64,000 nt of DNA. It comes from Pseudonocardia sp. DSM 110487 (GTDB taxonomy: Bacteria > Actinomycetota > Actinomycetes > Mycobacteriales > Pseudonocardiaceae). A program made the translations under genes and the position numbers. Below are positions 29,697 through 38,141 of the stretch, in pieces; the first letter of the stretch is position 1; each line of letters begins with the position of its first letter. The notes beneath the pieces are model-generated. The model was given only the letters and a program-made list of their open reading frames with translations. It had not been told where the DNA came from and did no database searches. Location of the stretch: positions 1,798,001 through 1,862,000 of the forward strand of contig NZ_CP080521.1 of assembly GCF_019468565.1 (NCBI RefSeq), written 5' to 3'.

Positions 29697-31819
29697 TGGC
29701 TCCGGCGGGAGGCGGTCGGCTCGTGCGCGGCGGGCGCGTGGTCGCGCGCGTGCTGCTCGTGTGGGTGCTCGCGGTGGGCGCCCTGAACCTGCTCGACACC
29801 TGGCTCACCGGCTTCTCGATGCCCGAGTGGTGGCAGCCGACGGTCTGCGCGCTCCTCTTCGGCCTGCTGAGCGCGGTGGTGTGGCCGCTGGTGCTGCGCG
29901 TCGCGCTCCCGGTGGCCGTGTTCACGCTGGGCATCGGCTCGTTCCTGCTGCTCGGCGTGGGTGTGCTGGCGATCTCGTTCGCGGTGCCCGGCGTGGTGGT
30001 CACCGACCTCGGCACCGCCATGGTCGTGGCCGTCGCGGTGGCGGGGCTCGGGTCGGTCGTGAGCAGCGTGGTCGGGCTCGACGAGGACGAGCTGTTCTTC
30101 CGCCGCGCCGCGCGCCGAGGCGCTCGCGATGGCACGGCCTGCGACGACACCATTCCGCCGGGCGTGCTGATCCTGCAGGTCGACGGGCTCGGCATCGACA
30201 CGCTGCGGCGCGCCGTCCGCACCGGCGACATGCCCGCGGTCGCCCGCATGCTCGACGACGGCAGCCACCGGCTCACCCCGTGGCACACCGACTGGAGCTC
30301 GCAGACCGGCGCCAGCGTTTGCGGGATCCTGCACGGCGACAACGACGACATCCTCGGGTTCCGCTGGTATGAGAAGGACCGCGACCGCGTCATGGTGTGC
30401 TCCAGCCCGGAGGACGCCGCGGAGATCGAGCGCCGGCACTCCGACGGCCGCGGCCTGCTCGCCGTCGACGGTGCGGCGAGGGCGAGCCTGTTCACCGGCG
30501 ACGCCGCGCACACGAGCCTCACGATGAGCGCGTTGCCGCTGATCAGCGGGGCGGGCAGGCGCGGTCGCGGCCGGGACGGCGTCGGGGCGGGCTACTACGC
30601 GTACTTCGCCAACCCCGCCAATGCGCTGCGCACGGGGGTGGGCGCGCTGGTCGACGTCGGGCGGGAGATCTCGGCGGCGGTCCGGCAGCGCCGCGCCGGG
30701 GTGTGGCCGCGGGTGAGCCGGGGCGGGTTCTACCCACTGGCGCGCGCGGGCACCACGGTGATCGCCCGCGACGTCGTCGTCTCCGCGATCACCGAGGACA
30801 TGCTGGCCGGCCGGGCCGTGGTGTACGCCGACTTCATGGGCTACGACGAGGTGGGCCACCACTCCGGCATCGAGCGGTTCGACGCTCTCGCCGTGCTGCG
30901 CGGGATCGACCGGCAGATCGGCCGGCTGCACCGCGCCACCCAGCTCGCGCCCCGGCGCTACCAGATCATCGCGCTCTCGGACCACGGGCAGACCCAGGGC
31001 TGGGCCTTCGCCGATCGATTCGGCGAGTCGATCGAGGCTGTGGTCGGGCGGCTGTGCGGCGAGCCGCAGCCGGACCCGCGCCGCGGCTCGCACTCGGAGT
31101 CGAGCCGCCCCGCGGAGAGCTGGCCGGTCGACGCCGTGCTCGCCGAGGCGTCGTCCGGCGGCGGCCCGATCGCGCGCAGGCTGCGCGCCAGGGTCGAACT
31201 CGCCGGTGCCGCCGCCGACCGCAGGCGTACACCGAGCGGTGCACCGGGTGCGGTGACGCGGGTCGCGCCCGGGGTCGTGGTCGTCGCGTCCGGCCACCTC
31301 GCGATCGTGTCGTTCACCGAGCACGAGGGCCGGGTGGAGCTCGAGACGATCGAGCGCGAGTTCCCGGAGCTGCTGCCCTCGCTCGTCGACCACCCCGGCG
31401 TCGGGTTCGTGCTGGTGCGCAGCGCCGAGTTCGGGCCCGTCGTGCTCGGCCGCGACGGCCTGCGCAGGCTCGCTACCGACGTCGTCATCGGGGACGACCC
31501 GCTCGTGCCCTACGGCCCGCACGCCGCCGACCTCGTGCACCGCGTCGACGGGTTCCCGCACTGCGGCGACGTCATGATCAATAGTCGCTACGACCCGGGA
31601 CGCGACGAGGCGTCGCCGTTCGAACCGCACGTCGGTTCGCACGGCGGGCTGGGCGGGTCGCAGTCCCGCGGCTTCCTGCTGCAGCCGGCCGACCTGCCGC
31701 CGCCCGGTGAGATCGTCGGCGCGGAAGCACTCCACGAGGTGCTGCGCGGCTGGCTCACACACCTCGGCCACCCGGAGCCGTCGGCAGACCGGACGAGCGT
31801 GCGAGGATCCGCCGTGTGA
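29696..31819 (+). CDS. Holin-like membrane domain fused to a type I phosphodiesterase
   Basis: 707 residues. Residues about 15-125 form four helices; PLVLRVALPVAVFTLGIGSF resembles the phage-holin superfamily IV domain. The rest is an alkaline-phosphatase-superfamily catalytic domain: VLILQVDGLGIDTLRRAV near residue 158 (metal Asp), TPWHTDWSSQTGASVCGILHG (nucleophile region), YADFMGYDEVGHHSG (metal Asp/His) and IIALSDHGQTQGWAF (metal Asp-His). It may hydrolyse a phosphodiester or phosphonate at the membrane. The start shares a base with the DedA stop, and its own stop overlaps the next start. Fusions of this type are known in actinobacteria; the substrate is not known to me. Confidence 0.82.
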   Translation: MAPAGGGRLVRGGRVVARVLLVWVLAVGALNLLDTWLTGFSMPEWWQPTVCALLFGLLSAVVWPLVLRVALPVAVFTLGIGSFLLLGVGVLAISFAVPGVVVTDLGTAMVVAVAVAGLGSVVSSVVGLDEDELFFRRAARRGARDGTACDDTIPPGVLILQVDGLGIDTLRRAVRTGDMPAVARMLDDGSHRLTPWHTDWSSQTGASVCGILHGDNDDILGFRWYEKDRDRVMVCSSPEDAAEIERRHSDGRGLLAVDGAARASLFTGDAAHTSLTMSALPLISGAGRRGRGRDGVGAGYYAYFANPANALRTGVGALVDVGREISAAVRQRRAGVWPRVSRGGFYPLARAGTTVIARDVVVSAITEDMLAGRAVVYADFMGYDEVGHHSGIERFDALAVLRGIDRQIGRLHRATQLAPRRYQIIALSDHGQTQGWAFADRFGESIEAVVGRLCGEPQPDPRRGSHSESSRPAESWPVDAVLAEASSGGGPIARRLRARVELAGAAADRRRTPSGAPGAVTRVAPGVVVVASGHLAIVSFTEHEGRVELETIEREFPELLPSLVDHPGVGFVLVRSAEFGPVVLGRDGLRRLATDVVIGDDPLVPYGPHAADLVHRVDGFPHCGDVMINSRYDPGRDEASPFEPHVGSHGGLGGSQSRGFLLQPADLPPPGEIVGAEALHEVLRGWLTHLGHPEPSADRTSVRGSAV

Positions 31820-32517
31820 GCGATCCCTTCGTGCTCGTCCACGGTGCCTGGCACGGCGGATGGTGCTGGCGGCGAGTGGCCCGGCTCCTGCGGGAGGCGG
31901 GGCACGAGGTGTTCACCCCGACGCTCACCGGCTTCGGTGAGCGGGCCCATCTGCTCAGCGCCGACATCGGCCCCGACACGCTCGTCCAGGACGTCGTCGG
32001 CGTGCTGGAGACCGAGGAGCTCACCGACGTGGTGCTGGTCGGGCACAGCTTCGGCGCGCTCGTCGCGCTCGCCGTCGCGGAGCGGACCCCTGAGCGCGTG
32101 CGGCGGGTCGTGCTGCTGGACGGGCTTGTTGTGGAGGCGGGGGAGACCGCGTTCGACGGGCTGCCGCCGGAGTCGGCTGCGGCGCGCAAGGCGGCGGCCG
32201 AGGCATCCGGTGACATCGCGTTCCCGCCGCCAGGCGGCGCGGCGTTCGGGCTGGCTGATCCCGACGACATCGCGTGGGTCGAGCGCAGGCTCACCCCGCA
32301 TCCGGTGCGCACATACGCCGAGCCGTTCCCGCTGCGCGCCCCGCTCGGCGGCGGCCGGCCCGTCACGTACGTCGCGTGTACCGATCCCGCCTACCCGGCG
32401 GTCCACTCCGCGCACGCGATCGCCCGGCGCGAGGGCTGGGAGTTCCGGGAGCTGGCGAGCGGGCACGACGCGATGATCAGCGCGCCCGAGGCGACGGTGG
32501 AGGCCCTCTCCGGCTAG
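31816..32517 (+). CDS. Alpha/beta hydrolase
   Basis: 233 residues from GTG 31816, overlapping the previous stop by 4 bases (GTGTGA). FVLVHGAWHGGWCWRRVARLLREAG and TPTLTGFGERAHLL are typical of small carboxylesterases of the salicylate-esterase/hydroxynitrile-lyase type. VGHSFGALVAL holds the nucleophile Ser, and LASGHDAMIS the catalytic His. Last gene of the coupled four-gene run. Confidence 0.87.
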   Translation: MSDPFVLVHGAWHGGWCWRRVARLLREAGHEVFTPTLTGFGERAHLLSADIGPDTLVQDVVGVLETEELTDVVLVGHSFGALVALAVAERTPERVRRVVLLDGLVVEAGETAFDGLPPESAAARKAAAEASGDIAFPPPGGAAFGLADPDDIAWVERRLTPHPVRTYAEPFPLRAPLGGGRPVTYVACTDPAYPAVHSAHAIARREGWEFRELASGHDAMISAPEATVEALSG

Positions 32518-32526
32518 TTCCGTTCA

Positions 32527-32553
32527 GGATTGTTCTGTTCCGGATCGTCTGTA
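32527..32553. promoter_or_regulatory. MarR-type repeat motif upstream of its own gene
   Basis: Two related blocks, GGATTGTTCTGTT (32527-32539) and GGATCGTCTGTA (32542-32553), lie 11-37 bases before the marR ATG. A third copy occurs in the promoter of the downstream transporter. The position suits autorepression. Confidence 0.45.
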
Positions 32554-32563
32554 CCCTGACTGC

Positions 32564-33052
32564 ATGGACACGCGCAGCGACGACGAGATCCGGGCCGATC
32601 TCTCCTACCTGTTCGACAAGGCGAGCCAGGCGCTCGCGGCGCGGATGGGCACCGTGCTGGGCGAGCTGGGCATGAGCGTGCGCGACTACTGCGTGCTCGC
32701 GAAGGCGGGCGCCCACGAGCTGACGCAGGGCGAGCTCGGCGAGCTGGCGTTGCTGGACAAGACGACCATGGTCGTCACCTGCGACAAGCTCGAGAAGGCC
32801 GGGCTGGCACAGCGCACGCCGTCGCCCGCGGATCGCAGGGTGCGGATCGTCCGCACCACGGAGGCGGGCGACGAGAAGGTCGCGAAGGCGCGCGGCGTGA
32901 TCGACGACCTCTACGCCGAGGTGCTCGGCGTGCTCCCTCCTGAGCAGCGCACGGCCCTGCTGGACGCGCTGCTGGCCCTCGTCACCCACGAGGGTCCGCT
33001 GTCCGCCGTCGAGCCCAATCCGCACGCACCGCGGCGGAAGCGGGGCGCCTGA
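32564..33052 (+). CDS. MarR family transcriptional regulator
   Basis: 162 residues. The winged-helix core is clear: VLAKAGAHELTQGELGELALLDKTTMVVTCDKLEKAG is the HTH, and SPADRRVRIVRTTEAGDEKV the wing with the family DRR. The C-terminal helices dimerise. It is followed 66 bases later by an MFS drug-exporter gene, and both promoters share a GGAT(T/C)GT-type motif, the arrangement of a ligand-released repressor controlling an exporter. There is no clear Shine-Dalgarno sequence. Confidence 0.9.
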   Translation: MDTRSDDEIRADLSYLFDKASQALAARMGTVLGELGMSVRDYCVLAKAGAHELTQGELGELALLDKTTMVVTCDKLEKAGLAQRTPSPADRRVRIVRTTEAGDEKVAKARGVIDDLYAEVLGVLPPEQRTALLDALLALVTHEGPLSAVEPNPHAPRRKRGA

Positions 33053-33079
33053 CCGTCCCGAAACAAGCGATCCCGATTG

Positions 33080-33111
33080 GGATTGTCTGTTAAAAAACCA
33101 TCTGCTACGGT
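33080..33111 (+). promoter_or_regulatory. Promoter of the MFS exporter gene with operator-like motif
   Basis: TTGTCT (33083-33088), 17 bases, TACGGT (33106-33111). The ATG at 33119 lies 7 bases beyond the -10, so the transcript is probably leaderless; no ribosome binding site is present. The -35 lies within GGATTGTCTGTT (33080-33091), the motif shared with the marR promoter. An ATCCC/GGGAT short palindrome overlaps its left side. Confidence 0.55.
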
Positions 33112-33118
33112 CCATCTT

Positions 33119-34528
33119 ATGATGAGTTCGACCGCTCCTACAGCCCGCTCCGCACCCTCGCGCTGGCTCGCGCTCTCGGTGCTCTGCGGCGCGATGCTCA
33201 TGATCATTCTCGACGGCACGATCACCACCGTCGCGCTGCCGGTTCTGCAGGCCGAGCTGGGCTTCACGACGGCGGGGCTGGCCTGGACGGTCAACGCCTA
33301 CCTCGTGCCGCTCGGTGGCCTCCTGCTGCTCGCCGGGCGGCTCGGCGACCTGTACGGCAGGCGCCGGATGCTGCTCAGTGGGCTCACGCTGTTCGTGCTG
33401 GCCTCGCTGCTCTGCGGGATGGCGATCGACGCCGGGATGCTCATCGCGGCCCGGTTCGTGCAGGGGGTCGGGGCCGCGATGGCCTCTGCGGTGGTGCTGG
33501 GCATGGTCGTCGCCCTCTTCCCGGAGCCGGGGGAGCGGGCGCGGGCCATGGGCGTCTACGCGTTCGTCGGCGCGGCAGGGGCCTCCATCGGCACCCTGCT
33601 CGGCGGCGTGCTGACCGACACCGTCGGCTGGCGGTGGATCTTCCTGGTCAACGTGCCGATCGGGGTCGCCGCGGTGCTGCTCGCGCTGCGGTACGTCGCC
33701 GCCGACGGCCCGGCCGACCGCTCGGCGCGCCCCGACGTCCTCGGTGGGCTGCTGGTCACCGCGGGCCTGGTGCTCGCGGTGTTCACGATCGTCGACACCT
33801 CGGCGCTCGGCGTGCGGCTCGGGATGGCCGCGGTCGCCGTGGCCCTGCTCGTCGGGTTCGTCGCGCGCCAGCGGCGGGCCGCCGAGCCGCTCGTGCGGCT
33901 GGGCATCTTCCGCTCCCGGGCGCTCTCCGGTGGCAACGCCGCCCAGCTGCTGATGGTGGCGGGGATGCTCGGCTTCCAGTTCACCGCGGCGCTGTACCTG
34001 CAGCAGGCGCTCGGGTACACCCCGGCGCAGACCGGTTTCGCGCTGCTGCCGATCACGCTCACGATCGCGCTGGTGTCGCTGACCGCGTCGGGCCGGCTGA
34101 TCGCCCGCTCCGGGGCCCGTACGGTCCTGCTCGCAGGCGAGATCCTGCTCGTGGCCGGGCTGCTGCTGCTCACCCGTCCGCCGGTCGGCAGCTACCTGGT
34201 CGACGTGCTGCCGTCGATGCTCGTGCTCGGCATCGGCGCGGGGCTCGCCCTGCCCGCGGTCACCACGCTGATGATGTCCGACGCCTCGCCCGAGGATGCC
34301 GGGCTCGCCTCCGGCCTGGCGAACACCAGCCAGCAGGTCGGCGGCGCGCTGGGTACGGCAGTGCTCGCCGCGCTGGCCGCGGCAGCCACCGACGCCGCCA
34401 TGGCGTCGGGCGCGACCGTGACCGAGGCGCTGACCAGCGGCTACCAGCTCGCGTTCTTCACGAGCGCACTCGCGGTGGCGGCGGCAGGGGCGGTCACGGT
34501 GACGGTGCTGCGCCGCGACCGGCCCTGA
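33119..34528 (+). CDS. MFS transporter, DHA2/EmrB-QacA family
   Basis: 469 residues, about 14 helices. LDGTITTVALPVLQAELGF is the typical DHA2 helix-1 signature, GRLGDLYGRRRMLL is motif A, and GVYAFVGAAGASIGTLLGGVL is motif C of drug:H+ antiporters. It is likely an exporter for the compound sensed by the MarR regulator just upstream. It converges with the next hydrolase gene (6-base gap). Confidence 0.92.
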   Translation: MMSSTAPTARSAPSRWLALSVLCGAMLMIILDGTITTVALPVLQAELGFTTAGLAWTVNAYLVPLGGLLLLAGRLGDLYGRRRMLLSGLTLFVLASLLCGMAIDAGMLIAARFVQGVGAAMASAVVLGMVVALFPEPGERARAMGVYAFVGAAGASIGTLLGGVLTDTVGWRWIFLVNVPIGVAAVLLALRYVAADGPADRSARPDVLGGLLVTAGLVLAVFTIVDTSALGVRLGMAAVAVALLVGFVARQRRAAEPLVRLGIFRSRALSGGNAAQLLMVAGMLGFQFTAALYLQQALGYTPAQTGFALLPITLTIALVSLTASGRLIARSGARTVLLAGEILLVAGLLLLTRPPVGSYLVDVLPSMLVLGIGAGLALPAVTTLMMSDASPEDAGLASGLANTSQQVGGALGTAVLAALAAAATDAAMASGATVTEALTSGYQLAFFTSALAVAAAGAVTVTVLRRDRP

Positions 34529-34534
34529 CGCCGG

Positions 34535-35377
34535 TCAGGCCACCGACGTGTGCCGCACGATCTCGGGGATGGCGACGTCCCATGCCACCCTCGGGATCTC
34601 GTGCCCGGTCCGTTCCATGGCCACCAGCCGGGCGCCGGGGATCTCCCTCGCGAGTGCGCGCCCGTGCTCGTACGGGAACAGGGGATCCTCGGTGCCGTGC
34701 AGCACGAGCGTCGGAGCGCTCACCTTCGCGAGCTCGTCCCGGGAATGCCCTCCGCCCTGGGCGATGAAGTGGTTCCCGGCCGAGGGCATGTTGGTGGAGC
34801 GGTCGTACGCGCGGCTCACGAGATCCCGCATGGCCTCCTCCTCGAAGGGCCGTGAGGCGGCCGCGAACCGGCGGGCGTCCTCGACGAGGTAGTCGATCAC
34901 CGACTCCCGGTCGGACCAGTCCGGTTCGGCGATCCCTCCCGAGAACGCGGCCTGGAGCTCGGGGCTCATCGAGGGGAGATCATCGCCGGCTCCCGGGCTC
35001 GTCGAGATCAAGGTGAGTGAGGAAACCCGGCCGGGGTGGTCGAGCGCAAGGCTCTGGGCGATTCCACCGCCCATCGACATACCGACGATGTGCGCGCTGG
35101 CCAGGCCGTACGCGTCGAGCAGTCCCACGGCGTCGTCCGCGAGATCCTTCCCGGTGTATCCGGGAGCGCCCGGTTCGTACGCGGTCGACTGGCCGGTGTC
35201 CCGGTGGTCGTACCGGATGACGAACCGTCCGGCGGCGGCGAGGCGCTCGCAGAACTCGTCCTCCCACCAGTCCATCGACGCTCCACCGCCCATGATCAGC
35301 AATATGGCGGGGTCGGCGGGGTCACCGAAGCTGTCGGCGGCCAGGGTCACGCCGTTGGTCTGAACGAGTCGCATCAT
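34535..35377 (-). CDS. Alpha/beta hydrolase
   Basis: 280 residues (two ATGs at the start; 35377 or 35374). ILLIMGGGASMDWWEDEFCERLA, RYDHRDTGQST, VGMSMGGGIAQ (nucleophile Ser), LVLHGTEDPLFPYEHG (acid) and MERTGHEIPR (His) give a full triad. It resembles esterases around aklavinone/pimeloyl-type methyl ester hydrolases, so small ester substrates are likely. It is divergent from the CoA-transferase gene across an AT-rich 136-base region. Confidence 0.86.
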   Translation of the reverse strand: MMRLVQTNGVTLAADSFGDPADPAILLIMGGGASMDWWEDEFCERLAAAGRFVIRYDHRDTGQSTAYEPGAPGYTGKDLADDAVGLLDAYGLASAHIVGMSMGGGIAQSLALDHPGRVSSLTLISTSPGAGDDLPSMSPELQAAFSGGIAEPDWSDRESVIDYLVEDARRFAAASRPFEEEAMRDLVSRAYDRSTNMPSAGNHFIAQGGGHSRDELAKVSAPTLVLHGTEDPLFPYEHGRALAREIPGARLVAMERTGHEIPRVAWDVAIPEIVRHTSVA

Positions 35378-35411
35378 GCCGATGACATTAGAAGTGACGG
35401 TGCATCAAGAA

Positions 35412-35440
35412 AAGCGATTGCTTCCGATCAAAACGATCGC
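35412..35440. promoter_or_regulatory. AT-rich divergent promoter with nested palindromes
   Basis: AAGCGATTGCTT (35412-35423) is an interrupted palindrome. GCGAT (35414-35418) also pairs with ATCGC (35436-35440). The surrounding 35,380-35,460 is the most AT-rich stretch nearby and serves two divergent genes, so it is a plausible operator region. No adjacent regulator gene is present. Confidence 0.35.
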
Positions 35441-35513
35441 TGTTTGCAATAGCTTGATGTCGGGCGCCGGCTCCGACGGCCGCTGCAACGAGCACCTTCC
35501 TAGGATCTGCAGC

Positions 35514-36683
35514 GTGAGCAATGCCAACGACATCGTCGACGGAAGTCCGGTCAGCGGCCCCCTCTCCGGAGTGCTCGTCGCGGACTTCTCCCGCATCCTC
35601 GCCGGGCCGTACGCCACGATGCTGCTCGCCGACCTCGGCGCCACCGTCATCAAGGTCGAGGGCCCTGGCACCGGGGACGACACCCGTACCTGGGTGCCGC
35701 CGACCAGCGAGGACGGCACTGCCACGTATTACCTGTCGATCAACCGGAACAAGCGGTCGATCGTGCTCGACCTCGCCGACCCGGCCGACCTCGAGATCGC
35801 GAAGCGGCTCGCCGCCCGCGCCGATGTCGTGATCGAGAACTTCAAGCCGGGCGGCCTTGCGCGGTTCGGGCTGGACAACGCCTCGGTATCGGCGGCCAAC
35901 CCCCGGATCGTCTACTGCTCGATCAGCGGCTTCGGCACGGCGGGCGGGGCGGCGCTGCCCGGGTACGACCTGCTCGTTCAGGCGACGTCCGGGCTGATGA
36001 GCCTCACCGGCGACGCCGACGGCCCGCCCTACCGCGCGGGCGTCGCGGTGTTCGACGTGATCACCGGGCTGCACGCGGCGCTCGCGATCCTCGCCGCGCT
36101 GCACCACCGCGAGCGCACCGGCGAGGGGCAGAAGGTGGAGACGAACCTGCTGTCCGCGGCCCTGTCCGGCCTGGTCAACCAGACATCGGCGGTGTTGGCG
36201 GGCGGGGTGGTGCCCGGCAGGCTCGGCAACGCCCACCTCTCGCTCTTCCCGTACGAGCCGCTGCCGACCGGCGACGGCGAGCTGATCGTCATCGCCGGCA
36301 ACGACGGCCAGTTCCGCAAGCTCGCCATCGCGATCGGCGCCCCCGAGCTGCTCGACGACCCGCGCTTCGCCTCGATGGGGTCGCGCAACGCCCACCGCGA
36401 CGAGCTGCGGCCCCTGCTGCTCGCGCGGCTGGCCACGAAGACCGCGCAGGAGTGGTTCGACATCCTCGCCACCGCGGGCGTGCCGTGCGGCCCGATCAAC
36501 ACGATCGACGATGGCATCGCCCTTGCCGAGCGCCTTGGCCTGGACCCGGTGGTGGAGCCGGGCGGCGTCCCGAGCGTCCGCAACCCGGTGACGTACTCGG
36601 CGACGCCGCCGTCCTACCGGCGGCCGCCGCCCGCGCTGGATGCGGACGGCGAGGAGATCCGGGAGTGGCTCCTGTCGGAATGA
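35514..36683 (+). CDS. CaiB/BaiF family CoA-transferase
   Basis: 389 residues from GTG 35514. Class III CoA-transferases move CoA between carboxylic acids through an aspartyl-CoA thioester. Family marks: LVADFSRILAGPYATMLLADLGA near the start, VIKVEGPGTGDDTR, INRNKRSIVLDL, ENFKPGGLARFGLD and GYDLLVQATSGLMSLTG with the likely catalytic Asp. The C-terminal RNPVTYSATPPSYRRPPP is also typical. Substrate unknown. A strong hairpin separates it from the convergent htrA-type gene. Confidence 0.92.
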   Translation: MSNANDIVDGSPVSGPLSGVLVADFSRILAGPYATMLLADLGATVIKVEGPGTGDDTRTWVPPTSEDGTATYYLSINRNKRSIVLDLADPADLEIAKRLAARADVVIENFKPGGLARFGLDNASVSAANPRIVYCSISGFGTAGGAALPGYDLLVQATSGLMSLTGDADGPPYRAGVAVFDVITGLHAALAILAALHHRERTGEGQKVETNLLSAALSGLVNQTSAVLAGGVVPGRLGNAHLSLFPYEPLPTGDGELIVIAGNDGQFRKLAIAIGAPELLDDPRFASMGSRNAHRDELRPLLLARLATKTAQEWFDILATAGVPCGPINTIDDGIALAERLGLDPVVEPGGVPSVRNPVTYSATPPSYRRPPPALDADGEEIREWLLSE

Positions 36684-36684
36684 C

Positions 36685-36731
36685 AGGAAAGCCACATTCA
36701 AGGCCTGCAAGGCCCTGAATGTGGCTTTCCT
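36685..36731. terminator. Bidirectional hairpin terminator
   Basis: 21-base arms with one mismatch (36685-36705 and 36711-36731) and a 5-base loop TGCAA, starting one base after the CoA-transferase stop and ending 16 bases before the protease stop. The arms carry AGGAAAGCCACATTCA and its complement and are AT-richer than the surroundings. Confidence 0.7.
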
Positions 36732-36746
36732 GAACTCAGGGAGCGG

Positions 36747-38141
36747 TCAGTTGCCGCCGCCGAACGGGTTGCCGAAGGGGTTCTGCCCGCCGAACGGGGT
36801 GCGGCCGCCGCCGCTCGGGCTGGTCGTCGCCGCCTGGTCGGGCTGGCTGCCCAGCGTGACATTGACCGTGCGCTCGGCGCCGCCGTTCGTGACGGTCAGC
36901 GCGACCTGCTCGCCGGGGGAGTGTGCCCCGAGCCGGGCCATGAGGTCCGCGAAGTCGGCCACCGGCGCGTCGCCGACCTTCGTGACGACGTCGCCCTCCC
37001 TGAGCCCAGCCGTCTCGGCGGGCGAGCCCGGCTGCACGGCCGCGATCTGCGCGCCGTCGTCGCTGTTGGCGGCGATGCTGCCCTGCACCCCGAGAACGGG
37101 CTTGGTGGCTGCGCCGGTGTTCATGATCTCCTCGGCGACCCGGCGGGCCTGGTCGATCGGGATCGCGAAGCCGAGCCCGATGCTGCCGGCGTTCTGGCCC
37201 GTGGTCTCGATCGCCGAGTTGATGCCGACGAGCTGGCCGTCGAGGTTCACCAGCGGGCCACCGGAGTTGCCCTGGTTGATCGGGGCGTCGGTCTGCAGGC
37301 CGTTGTAGACGACCGCCTGGCCGTCCTCGCCCTGCACCGTGACCGTTCGGTCGAGGGCGCTCACGATGCCGGTGGTGACGGTGCCGGTGAGGCCGCGCGG
37401 CGACCCGATCGCCACGACGGGCTGGCCGACCTGCAGCGAGTTGCTGTCGCCGATCGCCGCCGGGGTGAGCCCGGATGCACCCTGCACCCGGATGACCGCG
37501 ATGTCGTAGCTCGGCGCGCTGCCCACGACCGTGGCCGGGTGCTCGGTGCCGTCCTGCAGGGTGACCGAGAGCTGGCGGCTGCCGGCCACGACGTGGTTGT
37601 TGGTCAGGATGTCGCCGTTCGCGGTGAGGACGACGCCGCTGCCCTCGGCCTCGCCCTGCGCCAGCGTGGCGCGGATGTCGACGGTGCTGGGCAGCACCGT
37701 CTGGGCCGCGGCTGTGACCGTCCCGGGCGCGGCGTTCACGGCGTTCGAGCCCTGCGGCGACGACGAGAGCGTCGTGCCGCCGAGGCGGTCGCCGAGCAGC
37801 GCGTAGGCGCCGCCGAAACCGGCGCCACCGCCGACGAGGCCGGCGATCACCGCGGTGACTACGACCGTGGCCATCCCGCGCTGCTTGCGCGGCTGGGGCG
37901 GCATCGTGGCGGTGGGCGGGCCCTGGAAGTGGTCCGGCGGGGGCGGGAAGAACCCGCCGGCAGGCCCCTGCGGCGGCGGGTAAGCGCCCGAGGGGTCGGC
38001 CGCGTTGGCCTGCTGGCCGGCACCCTGCGCGGGCGCCGGTCCCGCGGCGCCCGCGTACGACGGAACGGGGTACTGCACGGTGCGGGAGTCACCGGTCGAG
38101 GCGTTGGCGTCCCGGCCGTGCTCCCTCTGCTCGTCGCTCAT
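36747..38141 (-). CDS. HtrA/DegP-type membrane-anchored serine protease with PDZ domain
   Basis: 464 residues from ATG 38141. Envelope protein-quality-control protease. A long Pro/Gly/Ala-rich cytoplasmic N-terminus (1-88), one transmembrane helix (about 90-116), a trypsin-like domain with catalytic His183 (NNHVV), Asp213 (SYDIAV) and Ser293 (GNSGGP), then a PDZ domain (VLGVQGSIA, AETAGLREGDVVTKVG) and a Gly/Phe/Pro tail. This matches mycobacterial PepD/HtrA layouts. The start overlaps the stop of the GH3 gene by four bases. Heat- or sigmaE-type control is usual for the family but is not demonstrated here. Confidence 0.93.
   Translation of the reverse strand: MSDEQREHGRDANASTGDSRTVQYPVPSYAGAAGPAPAQGAGQQANAADPSGAYPPPQGPAGGFFPPPPDHFQGPPTATMPPQPRKQRGMATVVVTAVIAGLVGGGAGFGGAYALLGDRLGGTTLSSSPQGSNAVNAAPGTVTAAAQTVLPSTVDIRATLAQGEAEGSGVVLTANGDILTNNHVVAGSRQLSVTLQDGTEHPATVVGSAPSYDIAVIRVQGASGLTPAAIGDSNSLQVGQPVVAIGSPRGLTGTVTTGIVSALDRTVTVQGEDGQAVVYNGLQTDAPINQGNSGGPLVNLDGQLVGINSAIETTGQNAGSIGLGFAIPIDQARRVAEEIMNTGAATKPVLGVQGSIAANSDDGAQIAAVQPGSPAETAGLREGDVVTKVGDAPVADFADLMARLGAHSPGEQVALTVTNGGAERTVNVTLGSQPDQAATTSPSGGGRTPFGGQNPFGNPFGGGN

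Noticed and set aside
29540..31771. Large minus-strand open frame opposite the phosphodiesterase fusion
   Set aside because: No motif and no ribosome binding site; antisense compositional frame.
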